Source of the DNA: CAYTLW01 sp964438735
Lineage (GTDB): Bacteria > Myxococcota_A > UBA9042
Length of the DNA stretch: 59,184 nt
Direction: 5' to 3'
Assembly (NCBI GenBank): GCA_964438735.1
Contig: CAYTLW010000038.1
Location: 1-59,184, forward strand
Shown here: positions 47,949 through 56,800 of the stretch, piece after piece
Numbering within the stretch: the first letter of the stretch is position 1
How the letters are laid out: every line of letters begins with the position of its first letter
The notes under the pieces: model-generated
The model's input: the letters and a program-made list of their open reading frames with translations, nothing else
What the model was told of the DNA's origin: nothing
Databases searched by the model: none
Position numbers and translations under genes: made by a program

Positions 47949-48624
47949 ATGCACGCATTGATCACCGGCGCCTCGTCCGGCCTGGGCGACGGCTTCGCCA
48001 GGCATTTCGCAGAGCAGGGCTGGTCGCTCAGCCTGGCCGCGCGGCGCCTGGAGCGGCTGGAGGCGCTGGCCGGCGAGCTGGACGCCCCAACCTTCGTCCG
48101 CGTGACCGACCTGGCCGACATGCAACATTGTCGGGCCCTGGTGGACGACGTGGTCGCCGCCTTGGGGCCCGTGGACGTGCTCATCAACAACGCCGGAATT
48201 CAATACGTCGAGCCGACGGTCGGCGTGTCGCCGGAGCGCATCCAGCACATGATGACTTTGAACGTCACCAGCCCCATGGCGCTGATCCACCACGTCCTGC
48301 CCGCCATGCTCGAGCGCGGCGCCGGGACCATCGTCAACATCGCCAGCATGGCGGCGCTCACCAATACGCCGGGCATGTGTCACTACAACGGCAGCAAGTC
48401 AGCGCTGGCGGCCTGNNNNNNNNNNNNNNNNNNNNNNNNNNNNNNNNNNNNNNNNNNNNNNNNNNNNNNNNNNNNNNNNNNNNNNNNNNNNNNNNNNNNN
48501 NNNNNNNNNNNNNNNCTATCCGCGGGTCTACGGCCTGGTCCGCCACGCCCGACTGCTCAGCCAATGGGCCACCGATCGCGCGACGCCCGGCCTGGTCGGC
48601 GCAACCGACGAGCCGGGGCATTGA
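47949..48624 (+). CDS. Short-chain dehydrogenase/reductase, interrupted by an assembly gap
   Basis: Before the gap: HALITGASSGLGDGFA (TGxxxGxG cofactor motif), DVLINNAGIQ (NNAG), IVNIASMAA (catalytic Ser region) and YNGSKSALAA (the YxxxK pair, Tyr and Lys). After the gap a plausible SDR C-terminus (YPRVYGLVRHARLLSQW) ends at a TGA (48622-48624). The 100-N gap length is nominal, so the frame is not continuous in the given sequence; the full protein should be about 240-260 residues. It is probably an NAD(P)H-dependent oxidoreductase of unknown substrate. GGGGG lies upstream of the ATG. Confidence 0.82.
48416..48515. other. Assembly gap (100 N) inside the SDR gene
   Basis: Exactly 100 undetermined bases following the YxxxK motif of the SDR. 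Unlike the other two gaps, no repeat is visible at its edges. Confidence 0.99.
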
Positions 48625-48627
48625 GCC

Positions 48628-50277
48628 ATGCGGTTGCGCCCCCTCCCATTCGCTCGATCGGCGGCAGTCGCGCCGTCGTTGCTGCTTTGGCTGAGCGTCG
48701 GTCTGCTCGGCTGCGGCGTCGAAGCCGGCCCGAGCGGCGGTGATGCGCAATGGGGCCTGCCAGACGGCCGCGCCCTGGATACAAGCACCGACACGGCGCC
48801 GGACACGGGCACCGTCTCGGACACAGATACGGGCACGGGCACGGGCACGGGGCGAGCGGAGCGAGACGAACAGTGTGATATCTCATCACGCTGTGAGTTG
48901 GGCACGGACACGGTCTCAGACACGGACACGGAGACAGACACGGTCTCGGTCTCGGGCACGGACACGGTCTCAGACACGGACACGGTTTCAGACACGGACA
49001 CGGTCTCAGACACCCCCAACTCCGCCGACAGCGCCGCTACAACCGGTCCGACCCGCTACCCGTCCGGCCAGCTCCACTCGCCCATCACGGCCTCGGTCGC
49101 CGATGGACTGCGAGAGATCGCCGCGACCAATACAACCGCCCCGGCGGATGTCTTCGCCAAGGTTGGCGCTTCCATGACCGTGACCAGCAAGGCGCTGCAC
49201 TGCTTTGCCGGAAAGAAGGTCGATCTCGGGCCGTACAAGATGTTGCAGGACACCCTGGACTTCTTTGTCGCCGGTGACGCCGCCGGCAGTACCCCCTTCA
49301 ACCGCAAGACCCTGGCCGCCAAGGTCGGCAAGACGGCGAAATGGGCCATGAGCGGCTCCCCTTCGCCCATGAAGGCCGAGATCGCCGCCATCGATCCGTC
49401 CGCTGCGCTGATCCAATACGGCAGCAACGACATGCAGATGGGCACCACCCACCTCACCGCCATGAACCCCTACTACGGCAGCATGATGGCGCTCATCGGC
49501 AACCTGGTCGGCCAGGGCATCGTGCCCATCCTGGTGGGCATCCCCCATCGCACCGATCTGAAGAGCGGCAGTCGCTGGGTAGCCACCTACAACGCCCTGG
49601 TCCGCGGCCTGGCCCAGCGCTGGCAGCTCCCCTACATCGACCTGAATCTCGGCCTGAGCAAGCTGCCGGGTTGGGGGCTCTCCGGGGACAAGCTGCACCT
49701 GAACTCGTACTCCGGCGGCGCCTGCAAGCTCACCAAGGCGGGCCTGGCCAAGGGCAACAACATGCGCAACCTGCTCCTATTGCAGGCGCTGGATCGCTGG
49801 CGGCAGGTGCTGGTCTTGAAGACACCAGACCTCGACGAGCCACCGCCGCTGCTCGCCGGCAAGGGCACATCGGCCGCGCCCCACGTCATCGAGCAGCTGC
49901 CCTTCGTCGACCACGGCGACAGCAAGAGCCACGGCGAAGACCTGGTGGACGTCTACCCGGGCTGCGCCCCCAAGACCGACGAGAGCGGCCGCGAGCGCTG
50001 GTATCGCCTGCAGCTGGACGCGCCCATGGCCTTGCGAGCGGTGGTCGCCGACGGCGCCGGGGTCGACGTGGACATCCACCTGCTGGACAAGAGCGCCACG
50101 CCCCAGGGCTGCGTCGCCCGAGGCCATCGCGCGGTCCAGGCGACCGTGCCGGCGGGCACCTGGTACCTGGTGGTGGACACCTTCGCCAGCAACGGCAAGC
50201 CCCAGGCGGGCGAATACGTGCTGATGGTGCTCGGCTGCGAAAAGGGCGATCCGGACTGCAAGAAGACCGTGCCCTGA
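48628..50277 (+). CDS. Lipoprotein SGNH-hydrolase-like enzyme with PPC-like C-terminus
   Basis: 549 residues. The lipoprotein signal (LLLWLSVGLLGCGVE) is followed by a Thr/Asp/Ser linker with TDTVSD repeats, into which a 17-residue insert (GRAERDEQCDISSRCEL) is placed. The hydrolase domain (about 145-400) has VGASMT where block I normally reads GDS, IQYGSNDMQMG (block III GxND) and DKLHLN (block V DxxH), the SGNH signature. The C-terminal domain (about 440-545) resembles prepeptidase/PPC beta domains (WYRLQLDAP, GTWYLVVDTF). The likely role is a surface esterase or lipase-like hydrolase. It starts 3 nt after the SDR stop and converges on the M28 peptidase gene. Confidence 0.72.
   Translation: MRLRPLPFARSAAVAPSLLLWLSVGLLGCGVEAGPSGGDAQWGLPDGRALDTSTDTAPDTGTVSDTDTGTGTGTGRAERDEQCDISSRCELGTDTVSDTDTETDTVSVSGTDTVSDTDTVSDTDTVSDTPNSADSAATTGPTRYPSGQLHSPITASVADGLREIAATNTTAPADVFAKVGASMTVTSKALHCFAGKKVDLGPYKMLQDTLDFFVAGDAAGSTPFNRKTLAAKVGKTAKWAMSGSPSPMKAEIAAIDPSAALIQYGSNDMQMGTTHLTAMNPYYGSMMALIGNLVGQGIVPILVGIPHRTDLKSGSRWVATYNALVRGLAQRWQLPYIDLNLGLSKLPGWGLSGDKLHLNSYSGGACKLTKAGLAKGNNMRNLLLLQALDRWRQVLVLKTPDLDEPPPLLAGKGTSAAPHVIEQLPFVDHGDSKSHGEDLVDVYPGCAPKTDESGRERWYRLQLDAPMALRAVVADGAGVDVDIHLLDKSATPQGCVARGHRAVQATVPAGTWYLVVDTFASNGKPQAGEYVLMVLGCEKGDPDCKKTVP
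48850..48902 (+). repeat. Palindrome-containing repeat, copy 1, inside a coding linker
   Basis: A roughly 53-bp sequence starting GGCGAGCGGAGCGAGACGA, then a 9-bp inverted repeat (CAGTGTGAT 48871-48879, ATCACGCTG 48885-48893, one G-T pair) with a 5-nt loop. It recurs as its reverse complement at 51178-51231 in the convergent peptidase gene. It is translated here as an insert in a Thr/Asp linker. Confidence 0.75.
48901..49015 (+). repeat. 18-bp tandem repeats encoding the TDTVSD linker
   Basis: Units of the type TCAGACACGGACACGGTC are repeated head to tail, encoding SDTDTV. Shorter variants occur upstream of the palindromic insert (48781-48850). Confidence 0.75.
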
Positions 50278-50285
50278 GTGGCCGG

Positions 50286-51492
50286 CTACGGCGTCGCAGG
50301 CTTGCCCAGCGCCGCAAACGTCGCCACCAACACCTGCGCCACCCGCGTCGTGAACGGCATGTACAGCGTCGCCAGCGTATCGGTGGTCTTGTGGTAGTGC
50401 GGCGTACTCTCGCCCGATGACTTGATGTTGTGGGCCTCGACGCAATCCATGGGCGAGATGGCGGCAAAGCCCGCTTCCTGGAAGTTGGTGTGGTCGTCGC
50501 CGTAGCAATAGCTGTGCTTGATCCACTTCTTGTACGGCACCTTCATCGTGTCGGCGATGCTGGCCATGAAGTCGACCAGCTTCACCGAGCCGGTGTCGCC
50601 CAGGATGTCCATCAGGTCGTCATCGCCCAGGGGCCAGTAGCCGATCATGTCCGGCGCGATGACGCCCTGCACGTCGATGCCATCCTTCTTCAGCCACTTG
50701 ACCATGTGCGCGCTACCCAGGCTGCCCTGCTCCTCGGCGGCGGTGAAGACGAACCACAAGCTGTGCTCGAAGGGCAGCGGCGTGAGGATGCGCGCGGCCT
50801 CGAGGACCGCCGCCACAGCCGAGGCGTTGTCATCGGCGCCCGGCGCGTAGGTCTTGGGCGTGTTCGACGTCGAGTCGTAGTGGGCCGAGAAGATGTAGAC
50901 CACCGACGGCTTCGTGGTGCCGGGCTTGCGGGCGATGATGTTGTTGGCGGTGGTGCCGCCGACGGTGAAGGGATCCAACTCGGCCGTCAGCCCGTAGGCC
51001 TTGAGGCGATCCACCAGCCAGTCCTTGGCCTTGTCGTCGCCGTCGGTGTGAGTGTGGCGCGTGCCGAAGTTCTCCAGGGCGGTGATGGCGCTGGTGAGGT
51101 TGGCCTGGTTGACCTGTTTGCCGAGGTCGATGGGATCGGGCGGTGTTGTCGGGGGGGTGACCGTGTCTGCGACCAACTCACAGTGTGATGAGGTATCACA
51201 CTGGTCGTCTCGCTCCGCTCGCCCCGTGTCTGTGCCCACGTCCGTGACCGAGACCGCGTCCGTGACCGCGTCCGTGACCGCGTCCGTGACCGCGTCTGTG
51301 CCCGTGTCCGAGTCNNNNNNNNNNNNNNNNNNNNNNNNNNNNNNNNNNNNNNNNNNNNNNNNNNNNNNNNNNNNNNNNNNNNNNNNNNNNNNNNNNNNNN
51401 NNNNNNNNNNNNNNGTCCTGGCCGCAGCCGACAAGCGCAAATACCAACACCATCGCCGTGACCAGCGAGGCCTGACTTCTTCGGGTTGTCAT
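50286..51492 (-). CDS. M28-family metallopeptidase, lipoprotein, interrupted by an assembly gap
   Basis: About 400 residues. The N-terminus (MTTRRSQASLVTAMVLVFALVGCGQD) is a lipoprotein signal and is followed by the gap. The gene resumes with a TDAV repeat linker and the same palindromic insert as its neighbour (GRAERDDQCDTSSHCEL). The peptidase domain has the di-zinc ligands of M28: SAHYDS, GADDNAS, the EE pair in AAEEQG, APDMIGY and TPHYHKTTDT. Family members are aminopeptidases or carboxypeptidases. GGAGG precedes the ATG at 51492. It converges on the SGNH-like gene with 8 nt between stops. The frame across the gap is undetermined. Confidence 0.85.
51178..51231 (-). repeat. Palindrome-containing repeat, copy 2
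   Basis: Reverse complement of copy 1 with about four differences in the core. The inverted repeat is perfect here (CAGTGTGAT 51181-51189, loop GAGGT, ATCACACTG 51195-51203), followed by the GAGACGACCAG/GAGCGGAGCGAG flank. It is translated within the linker of the M28 peptidase. Confidence 0.75.
51240..51300 (-). repeat. 12-bp tandem repeats (TDAV linker)
   Basis: GTGACCGCGTCC is repeated about four times on the plus strand, encoding TDAV units of the peptidase linker on the minus strand. The array runs towards the assembly gap. Confidence 0.8.
51315..51414. other. Assembly gap (100 N) in the peptidase linker
   Basis: Exactly 100 undetermined bases at the edge of a tandem repeat encoding the linker. 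Confidence 0.99.
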
Positions 51493-51517
51493 GGTTCGCC
51501 TCCAGCCGTCGGCTACC

Positions 51518-52180
51518 CTACCAGGGTAGCTCATACCCTTGCTGGTGCCAGAACCGGCCGGTGGTTTCCGGCGTCAATTCGTCCATTCGGGCGATGAGCC
51601 CACGGGCCGATTCGTCGGCGTCGATCAGCCCGCGCCCCTGGGTCATGTCCGTGCGCACGTATCCGGGATGCAGGATCGCCACAGAGACGCCCCGCGGCGC
51701 CAGGTCGACCGACAGGGATCGCCCGGCCATGTTCAACGCCGCTTTGGACATGCGGTAGGCGTAGTGGGCGCCCGAGGTGTTGTCGTCGATGGAGCCCATG
51801 CGGCTGGTGAGCAGGCCGATCTTGCTGCCGTTTGGCAGGCGGTCCACCAACGCCGCGACGGCGCGCAGGGGGCCGAGGGCGTTGATTTCGAACTGGCTGC
51901 GGATTTCGTCCAGGTCAAGGTCCTCGAGGTGGACGCGGCGGAGTACGCCGGCCACCACCCAGAGGTTGTCGATGGTGCGGTCAGAGACACTGGCTGCGAG
52001 ATGCTCGAGGCCGGCCTGGCCGGTGATGTCGACGTTTTCGATGATCTCGACGTCGAGCTGCCGCAGAGGGTCCGATGCGGTGCGACAGGCGGCCAGGACG
52101 GTGTCGCCGCGGGTGACGAGCTGGCGGGTGAGTTCGAGGCCGATGCCTCGGTTGGTTCCGATGAGGAGGTGGGTGGGCAT
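51518..52180 (-). CDS. Short-chain dehydrogenase/reductase, C-factor-like
   Basis: 220 residues. HLLIGTNRGIGLELTRQL gives the TNRGIG cofactor motif, VVAGVL stands in the NNAG position, GLLTSRMGS contains the catalytic Ser region, and YAYRMSKAALNMAGRSL has YxxxK. This subtype (GxNRGIGLE start, short length) includes the Myxococcus C-factor CsgA and related carbonyl reductases; sequence alone does not show a developmental role. AAGGAG precedes the ATG at 52180. The gene is followed by the M28 lipoprotein gene 26 nt downstream on the same strand. Confidence 0.85.
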   Translation of the reverse strand: MPTHLLIGTNRGIGLELTRQLVTRGDTVLAACRTASDPLRQLDVEIIENVDITGQAGLEHLAASVSDRTIDNLWVVAGVLRRVHLEDLDLDEIRSQFEINALGPLRAVAALVDRLPNGSKIGLLTSRMGSIDDNTSGAHYAYRMSKAALNMAGRSLSVDLAPRGVSVAILHPGYVRTDMTQGRGLIDADESARGLIARMDELTPETTGRFWHQQGYELPW

Positions 52181-52254
52181 TGGACTCCTTGTTTGATTGA
52201 GAGCGGGGCGGTTGACAGCCGATAGCGGCTCCAGGAGACCGCCATCGTGCCACT

Positions 52255-52650
52255 TCAGGGCTGGATGAACCCGTCTTCGGCGAGCAGCTTGCGATCGAAA
52301 GTTGCCAGTCGTTCACACCCGGCGGCGCGGGCACGTTCGGCGATGAGGTAGTCGGCGAAGTCGGCCCCTCCAGACTGGTATCGCCGCAGCGCCCGGCCCG
52401 CGATGTCGGGGTCTTCGACGGTGAATTGCGCTGTGCGCGCCATCGCACTCAGCGCGGAGACCAAGTTGGCCTTCGACATGCGGTAGGCCCGCCCGAGCAC
52501 CCACGAGACCTCGCAGAGCACGACATGGGAGACGTACATCCGGTCGCCAGCATCGGCGATGCCGTCGATGAAAGCCGCCGCCCGACGGGACTGCTCTGGA
52601 TCGTCCATCATCAAGTAGCGAACCAGCACGTTGGTGTCGAGGGCGATCAT
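52255..52650 (-). CDS. vapC: VapC-like PIN-domain toxin
   Basis: 131 residues. PIN-domain acidic residues are visible: Asp in MIALDTNVLVRYL, Glu in VVLCEVSWVLG, Asp in GGADFADYLIAERA and the terminal ATFDRKL. It is a predicted Mg2+-dependent ribonuclease that inhibits translation when released from its antitoxin. Its ATG overlaps the antitoxin TGA (ATGA), so production is coupled. Confidence 0.9.
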   Translation of the reverse strand: MIALDTNVLVRYLMMDDPEQSRRAAAFIDGIADAGDRMYVSHVVLCEVSWVLGRAYRMSKANLVSALSAMARTAQFTVEDPDIAGRALRRYQSGGADFADYLIAERARAAGCERLATFDRKLLAEDGFIQP

Positions 52651-52898
52651 GAAGCGCTCGACTCCGCCGCTGCCTCAGCGATCGCCCGGTCCATGTCCTC
52701 GAGGGAGACAACGCTGTCAACAGCGTGGCTGAACATGCCTTTGAGGCTGCGCACGTCGACGGTCTCGGGTTCGACGATGACCGTGCCGTCGTGCTGGCGG
52801 GTGAATCGCACGCGGTCCCCTGGCGAGAGGCCCAGTTCGTCGCGGATGGCCTTGGGGATGGTGACCTGACCCTTGCTGGTGATGGTGGTGAGAGGCAT
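52647..52898 (-). CDS. vapB: VapB-like AbrB-fold antitoxin
   Basis: 83 residues. An N-terminal SpoVT-AbrB swapped-hairpin DNA-binding domain (TTITSKGQVTIPKAIRDEL, LSPGDRVRFTRQHDGTVIVEP) is followed by a C-terminal tail likely to bind the toxin. It normally represses its own operon and neutralises the toxin. AGGA lies upstream of the ATG. It is divergent from the second toxin-antitoxin module. Confidence 0.9.
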   Translation of the reverse strand: MPLTTITSKGQVTIPKAIRDELGLSPGDRVRFTRQHDGTVIVEPETVDVRSLKGMFSHAVDSVVSLEDMDRAIAEAAAESSAS

Positions 52899-52976
52899 GG
52901 CGATTCCTTACTCTTCTGACAGATCCTTGGCAAGGGTATTACATGGGCCTTCCCGGCACAAGGCACGGCCAGTCTC

Positions 52977-53010
52977 TTGACACGGAGACCGTGTTACACG
53001 AAGATAGTGT
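52977..53010 (+). promoter_or_regulatory. Promoter with two tandem palindromic operators
   Basis: A consensus -35 TTGACA (52977-52982) overlaps two 15-bp palindromes of the same design: ACACG-N5-CGTGT (52980-52994) and ACACG-N5-AGTGT (52996-53010), spaced one and a half helical turns apart. They end one base before the start codon of the antitoxin, so binding there would block the promoter. This fits autorepression by a ribbon-helix-helix antitoxin. There is no Shine-Dalgarno sequence, so translation may be leaderless. Confidence 0.65.
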
Positions 53011-53011
53011 C

Positions 53012-53251
53012 ATGAAGAACGTCACGATCACCCTGGAAGAAGAAGTCTGGCGCTGGACCCGCATTCAAGCAGCGCGCGAAGACACCAGCGTTGCCCGAAT
53101 GGTCGGCCAGTTGCTGGCCGCGAGGATGCGACAGCAGCAGGCGTACGAGGCGTCGATGGCCCAATTCCTCGCCCGAGAGCCCCGCCAATTGAAGCGTAGT
53201 GGTGCGTACCCGACGCGGGAGGCCGTGCATGACCGCGCCGATCTTCGTTGA
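53012..53251 (+). CDS. Ribbon-helix-helix (CopG-like) antitoxin
   Basis: 79 residues. The N-terminal MKNVTITLEEEVWRWTRIQAA strand-helix and TSVARMVGQLLAARM helix match the small RHH DNA-binding antitoxins. The rest is polar and probably wraps the toxin. The ATG directly follows the second operator palindrome. The 3' end overlaps the PIN-toxin gene by 23 nt. Confidence 0.8.
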   Translation: MKNVTITLEEEVWRWTRIQAAREDTSVARMVGQLLAARMRQQQAYEASMAQFLAREPRQLKRSGAYPTREAVHDRADLR

Positions 53252-53672
53252 TACCAATGTGCTGCTGTACGCGCGCGATGCGTCGGAGCCGGAGAAACAG
53301 CCGGTGGCCGCGGCGTGGTTGGAGGCGCTCTGGCACGATCGGACGGGTCGGTTGAGCGTGCAGGTGCTGCAGGAGTACTATGCCGTTGCGACGCGCAAGT
53401 TCAAGCCGGGACTACCCCGTGCCGAGGCCCGCGCGGACATCCGCAACCTGGTCGCCTGGCAGCCGATCGCCATCGACGAGGGCGTGCTGGAGATGGCCTG
53501 GGGCGTGCAGGATCGGTTCGGATTGTCGTGGTGGGACGCGCTGATCGTGGCTGCGGCGAAGCGGGGTGGTTGTCGGTGGTTGCTGACGGAGGACCTGCAG
53601 CATGGCCAGGACCTGGATGGGGTGGAGGTGGTGAGTCCGTTTGTGGTCGAGCCGGGTGAGCTCGACGACTGA
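53229..53672 (+). CDS. PIN-domain toxin, partner of the RHH antitoxin
   Basis: 147 residues. PIN motifs: IFVDTNVLLYARD (Asp), VQVLQEYYAVATRKF (Glu), LSWWDALIVAAAKRGG (Asp) and LLTEDLQHGQDLDGVEVVSPF (Asp cluster). Predicted ribonuclease. GGGAGG precedes the ATG, which lies within the antitoxin gene. Its sequence is distinct from the VapC-like toxin on the other side, so this is a separate module rather than a recent duplicate. Confidence 0.88.
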   Translation: MTAPIFVDTNVLLYARDASEPEKQPVAAAWLEALWHDRTGRLSVQVLQEYYAVATRKFKPGLPRAEARADIRNLVAWQPIAIDEGVLEMAWGVQDRFGLSWWDALIVAAAKRGGCRWLLTEDLQHGQDLDGVEVVSPFVVEPGELDD

Positions 53673-53698
53673 GGCGTGCTGCGACTCTCGCATTCACG

Positions 53699-53899
53699 CT
53701 ACTCGCCGGCAGTCACAGCAGCCAGACCCGGCCGCGTCTGCAGGTTCCTTCCAGCCAGCAGCGCGCCACCGTCCGTCGAGATCGCCGCATTGCATTCCTT
53801 GAGGGTGCTTGCCTCCGTTGACCAGGAGATTTTGCCTGTGCCGCTAACACCCACGACCCGACACTTCCAAGCTTCGGCCGTGCCTGCGTCGCCGTCGTG
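53699..53899 (-). pseudogene. Open extension after the giant gene's stop, resembling a propeller repeat
   Basis: After the TGA of the giant gene (53902-53900), the same reading frame stays open for 66 codons to a TAG (53701-53699). It includes GTGKISWSTEA and AAISTDGGALLAGR, which resemble the GxGKLxW...GGFLVAGR repeats found inside that giant protein. Chance openness in GC-rich DNA is possible. It may be a decayed piece of a related gene or an occasional readthrough tail. Confidence 0.35.
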
Positions 53900-56800
53900 T
53901 CAATTCGGCGCCTTCACGCAGCGGAATCCGACATCATGGAAATGGATGGCGCTGGCCTCGTGTGCCGTCCGATCGCCAGCGCGCATCGAGCCGACGCTGG
54001 AGAGCCATCCGCCGCCCCGCCTGACGCGGTAGCTGTTGCCCTGGGCATTCGTGGGATCGTCCTTGGGCGATTTGCCGTAGAAGGCCTTGTCGTACCAGTC
54101 CAGGACCATCTCCGACACGTTGCCGGACATGTCGAGGACGCCGTATGGACTCGCCCCCTTCTGCTTCGAGCCCACCGCCCAGGTCGAGCCCTTGCCGCAT
54201 CCATTGGCGTCGGTCGAGAACACCGCGACGTCGCAGGTGGCTTTTGTGTTCCCCCAGGGGTATTTCCGCATCCCGGACTGGCACCCCGCGGCTCCGCCGT
54301 TGTGTTCGCAGCCACCTCGAGCGGCCTTTTCCCACTGGGCTTCGGTGGGGAGGTCGTATCCGGATCCCAACGACTTGCAGTATCCGCGCGCCTGGGACCA
54401 GTCCACGCAGTTGATCGGGTGCTGCTCGCGGCCGGTCTTGCCCCAGTTGCAAGCGGGGTGCTTGCCCTTCGGCGCGTCACACTTGCCGGCTGCCTTGCAA
54501 TCTGCCCAATCAGAAACGGTTACCTCGTGCCTGTCGATCCAGAAAGGGCTGAGCACGACCTGGTGCTGCGGCTTCTCATCTGCCTGGCACGACTTGTCGA
54601 CCGAGGCATTGCAACCCATGTAGAAGCCGCTGCCCGGGATGAAGACCATGCCAGAAGGCGGTGCCGCCAAACTCGCCACCAACGCCGGGCTGCGCGGCAG
54701 TTCGTCCTCTGCAACCACCCGACCGAACACCCGCAGATCCCCGACGGCGCCGTCGTACTCCCGACCTGCCTGGCCATCCCAACCCACTTGGAACGGCCGC
54801 GCTCCCCACGAGCCCGCATTCAGCGACTTCTTCGCCGACACCTGGGTACCGTCGACGTACAGGCGCGCTCCCTTGCCGATGCCGTCGAACTGGGTTCCCA
54901 GCGAATGCCACGCGCCCAGCAGGCCCAGGGCCTGGACTCCGGGAACGGTTTGCCCCTTCTCGAGATCGACGCTGAAGTTCAGCACGGTGCCGGATAGTCG
55001 GAGGGATGGCCGATCGTCCTTGACCCACCACAGGTGGCGCGGCTTGTCGGCGCCCACCTGCTGCATGGAGTCGATCCTGGTCCGGATGGCGACGGTGAAC
55101 GGGGTGGCCTCGAAAGGCGCAGACCAGGAGCCGAGCGCGATCCTGCCCTTCTTGCCGGGTCCGGCGAGCTGCACCGCACCACCGCCGTGCTGGTCCACGA
55201 CGTACGTTCCGTTGTGGATCACGCCATGCCGTCGCGCGGTGGATTCGTCCACCGCTGTAGTGCCGTGGCCTTCGTCAAATCGCCACCAACCAGCGTAGCC
55301 GAGGCAGGGTGACAGCAGCGCGTCGCACTTGGGGTATTGCCCGGCCTTGACGCTCATTCCTCGCAAGGTTGGCGGCGACGCCTTGGCGGCGGGGTTGCCC
55401 CAGTGGACGCGGTAGTCCCAGGTCTTGTAGGAGCCACCGGCGGTGGCATAGGGCCGGGTGTGGGCCAGGAAGCGCACGCGAGGCAGGCCGCGGGCGCGCC
55501 TGGCGAAGTAGTCGGCGGACTTCGCGACCTTGTACACCAGGATCTCATCGACGCGGCCATTCAAATAGTGCGTGCAGGCCCAGTCGTAACAGTTCCTGCC
55601 CACCGAGAGTCCCCGCGGCGTGGTCATCGAAGGGAAGCCGGTGCTCGCCTCGCAGTCCAGCAGACCATCGACGTACAAACGCAAGTGGCCCTGGCCCGCA
55701 ACGGCGCCAACGTGATGCCAGGAGCCTGGCGCGATCTTCGTCTTGCCAGGGCAGCCAGGACTGCCCTTCGAGGTCTGGGCGGAGATCCAGAAAGTGTTTG
55801 TGCCGCCGTCATCAAAGCTCACAACGACTGCCGCGGGCTCCTTCGCGTCGGTGTGGTCCGCAAACACGACGCGGCGTGACTTCTGGGTGAGGGTGGATAG
55901 ATAGACCCAGGCCTCGAAACTGCATGATGTTTTGGCTGGATCACATGACCATGCGCCCGGCTTCTTGTCGGGCGGCACCAAGAGCCATTCGGAAGCGCCG
56001 AGAGCGAGGGAGCCGTCAATGTCACCAAACCGCCCGGTCTTCGGTGTGGTCTTGCCCTTGATGACACCGTGGCGACTTCCGACGGAGTCCTTGGCGTGGC
56101 CGTCCAGGCGCCAGTAGCCTACGATGTCCTTCACTTCCGTTGCCGAGTGCGGCCGGGCCCCGAGCAGCTCGAAGTGCGTTGCGTGGGGACCCGACTGGTA
56201 GCTGGTCGTCTCGGTCACGCGAACGTCGTCGAAGTCGGCCTGGGCGCCGGGCAGGTATCCGGTGCCGTAGGGGGCGCGGGAGGCGGCGTAGGTGGCGACC
56301 TCGGTCGGTGACAGCGCCCTCGAGAAGACCACCAGGTCAGAGATGGCGCCGGCCAGATGCCCGGCCACTTTCACGCTGCCGTCCTGGCCGTAGATCGAAC
56401 TCGCCCCGATGAGGAATCCGCTCGCGGAAACAAAGCTGGCCGCCGGGTGCTTCCACATCGACACGGCCTCCAGGTCGCCGTCGAGGTAGAGCGACAGCTG
56501 TCCGGCCACGTAGACCCAGGCCACGTGCGCCCAGATCCCCTTGCTCAGCTTGCGCACCGAGCTGACGCCCACCGGCCAGTCCTTGTTCTCCTTGGCCCGC
56601 ATGGAGACGCGCACTCGCAGATCCTTCAAAACTTCCAGGCGCAGCGTGGTCTTGTTCTGCGAGTGGCTGGAATCGGAGCCGAAGACGAAGGCCTGCGCAC
56701 CCTTCGGCAGTTGGTCGACCCGCACCCAAGAGGAGACGGTGAACGCGCCGCCGGTCGGACTGGAGAGCTTGAACTTGGAGTCGATGTGGGCCGACACACC

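Noticed and set aside
51181..51203. CRP/FNR-type operator (TGTGA...TCACA)
   Set aside because: The half-sites are separated by 7 rather than 6 nt, and the palindrome lies inside coding sequence as part of a longer duplicated element.
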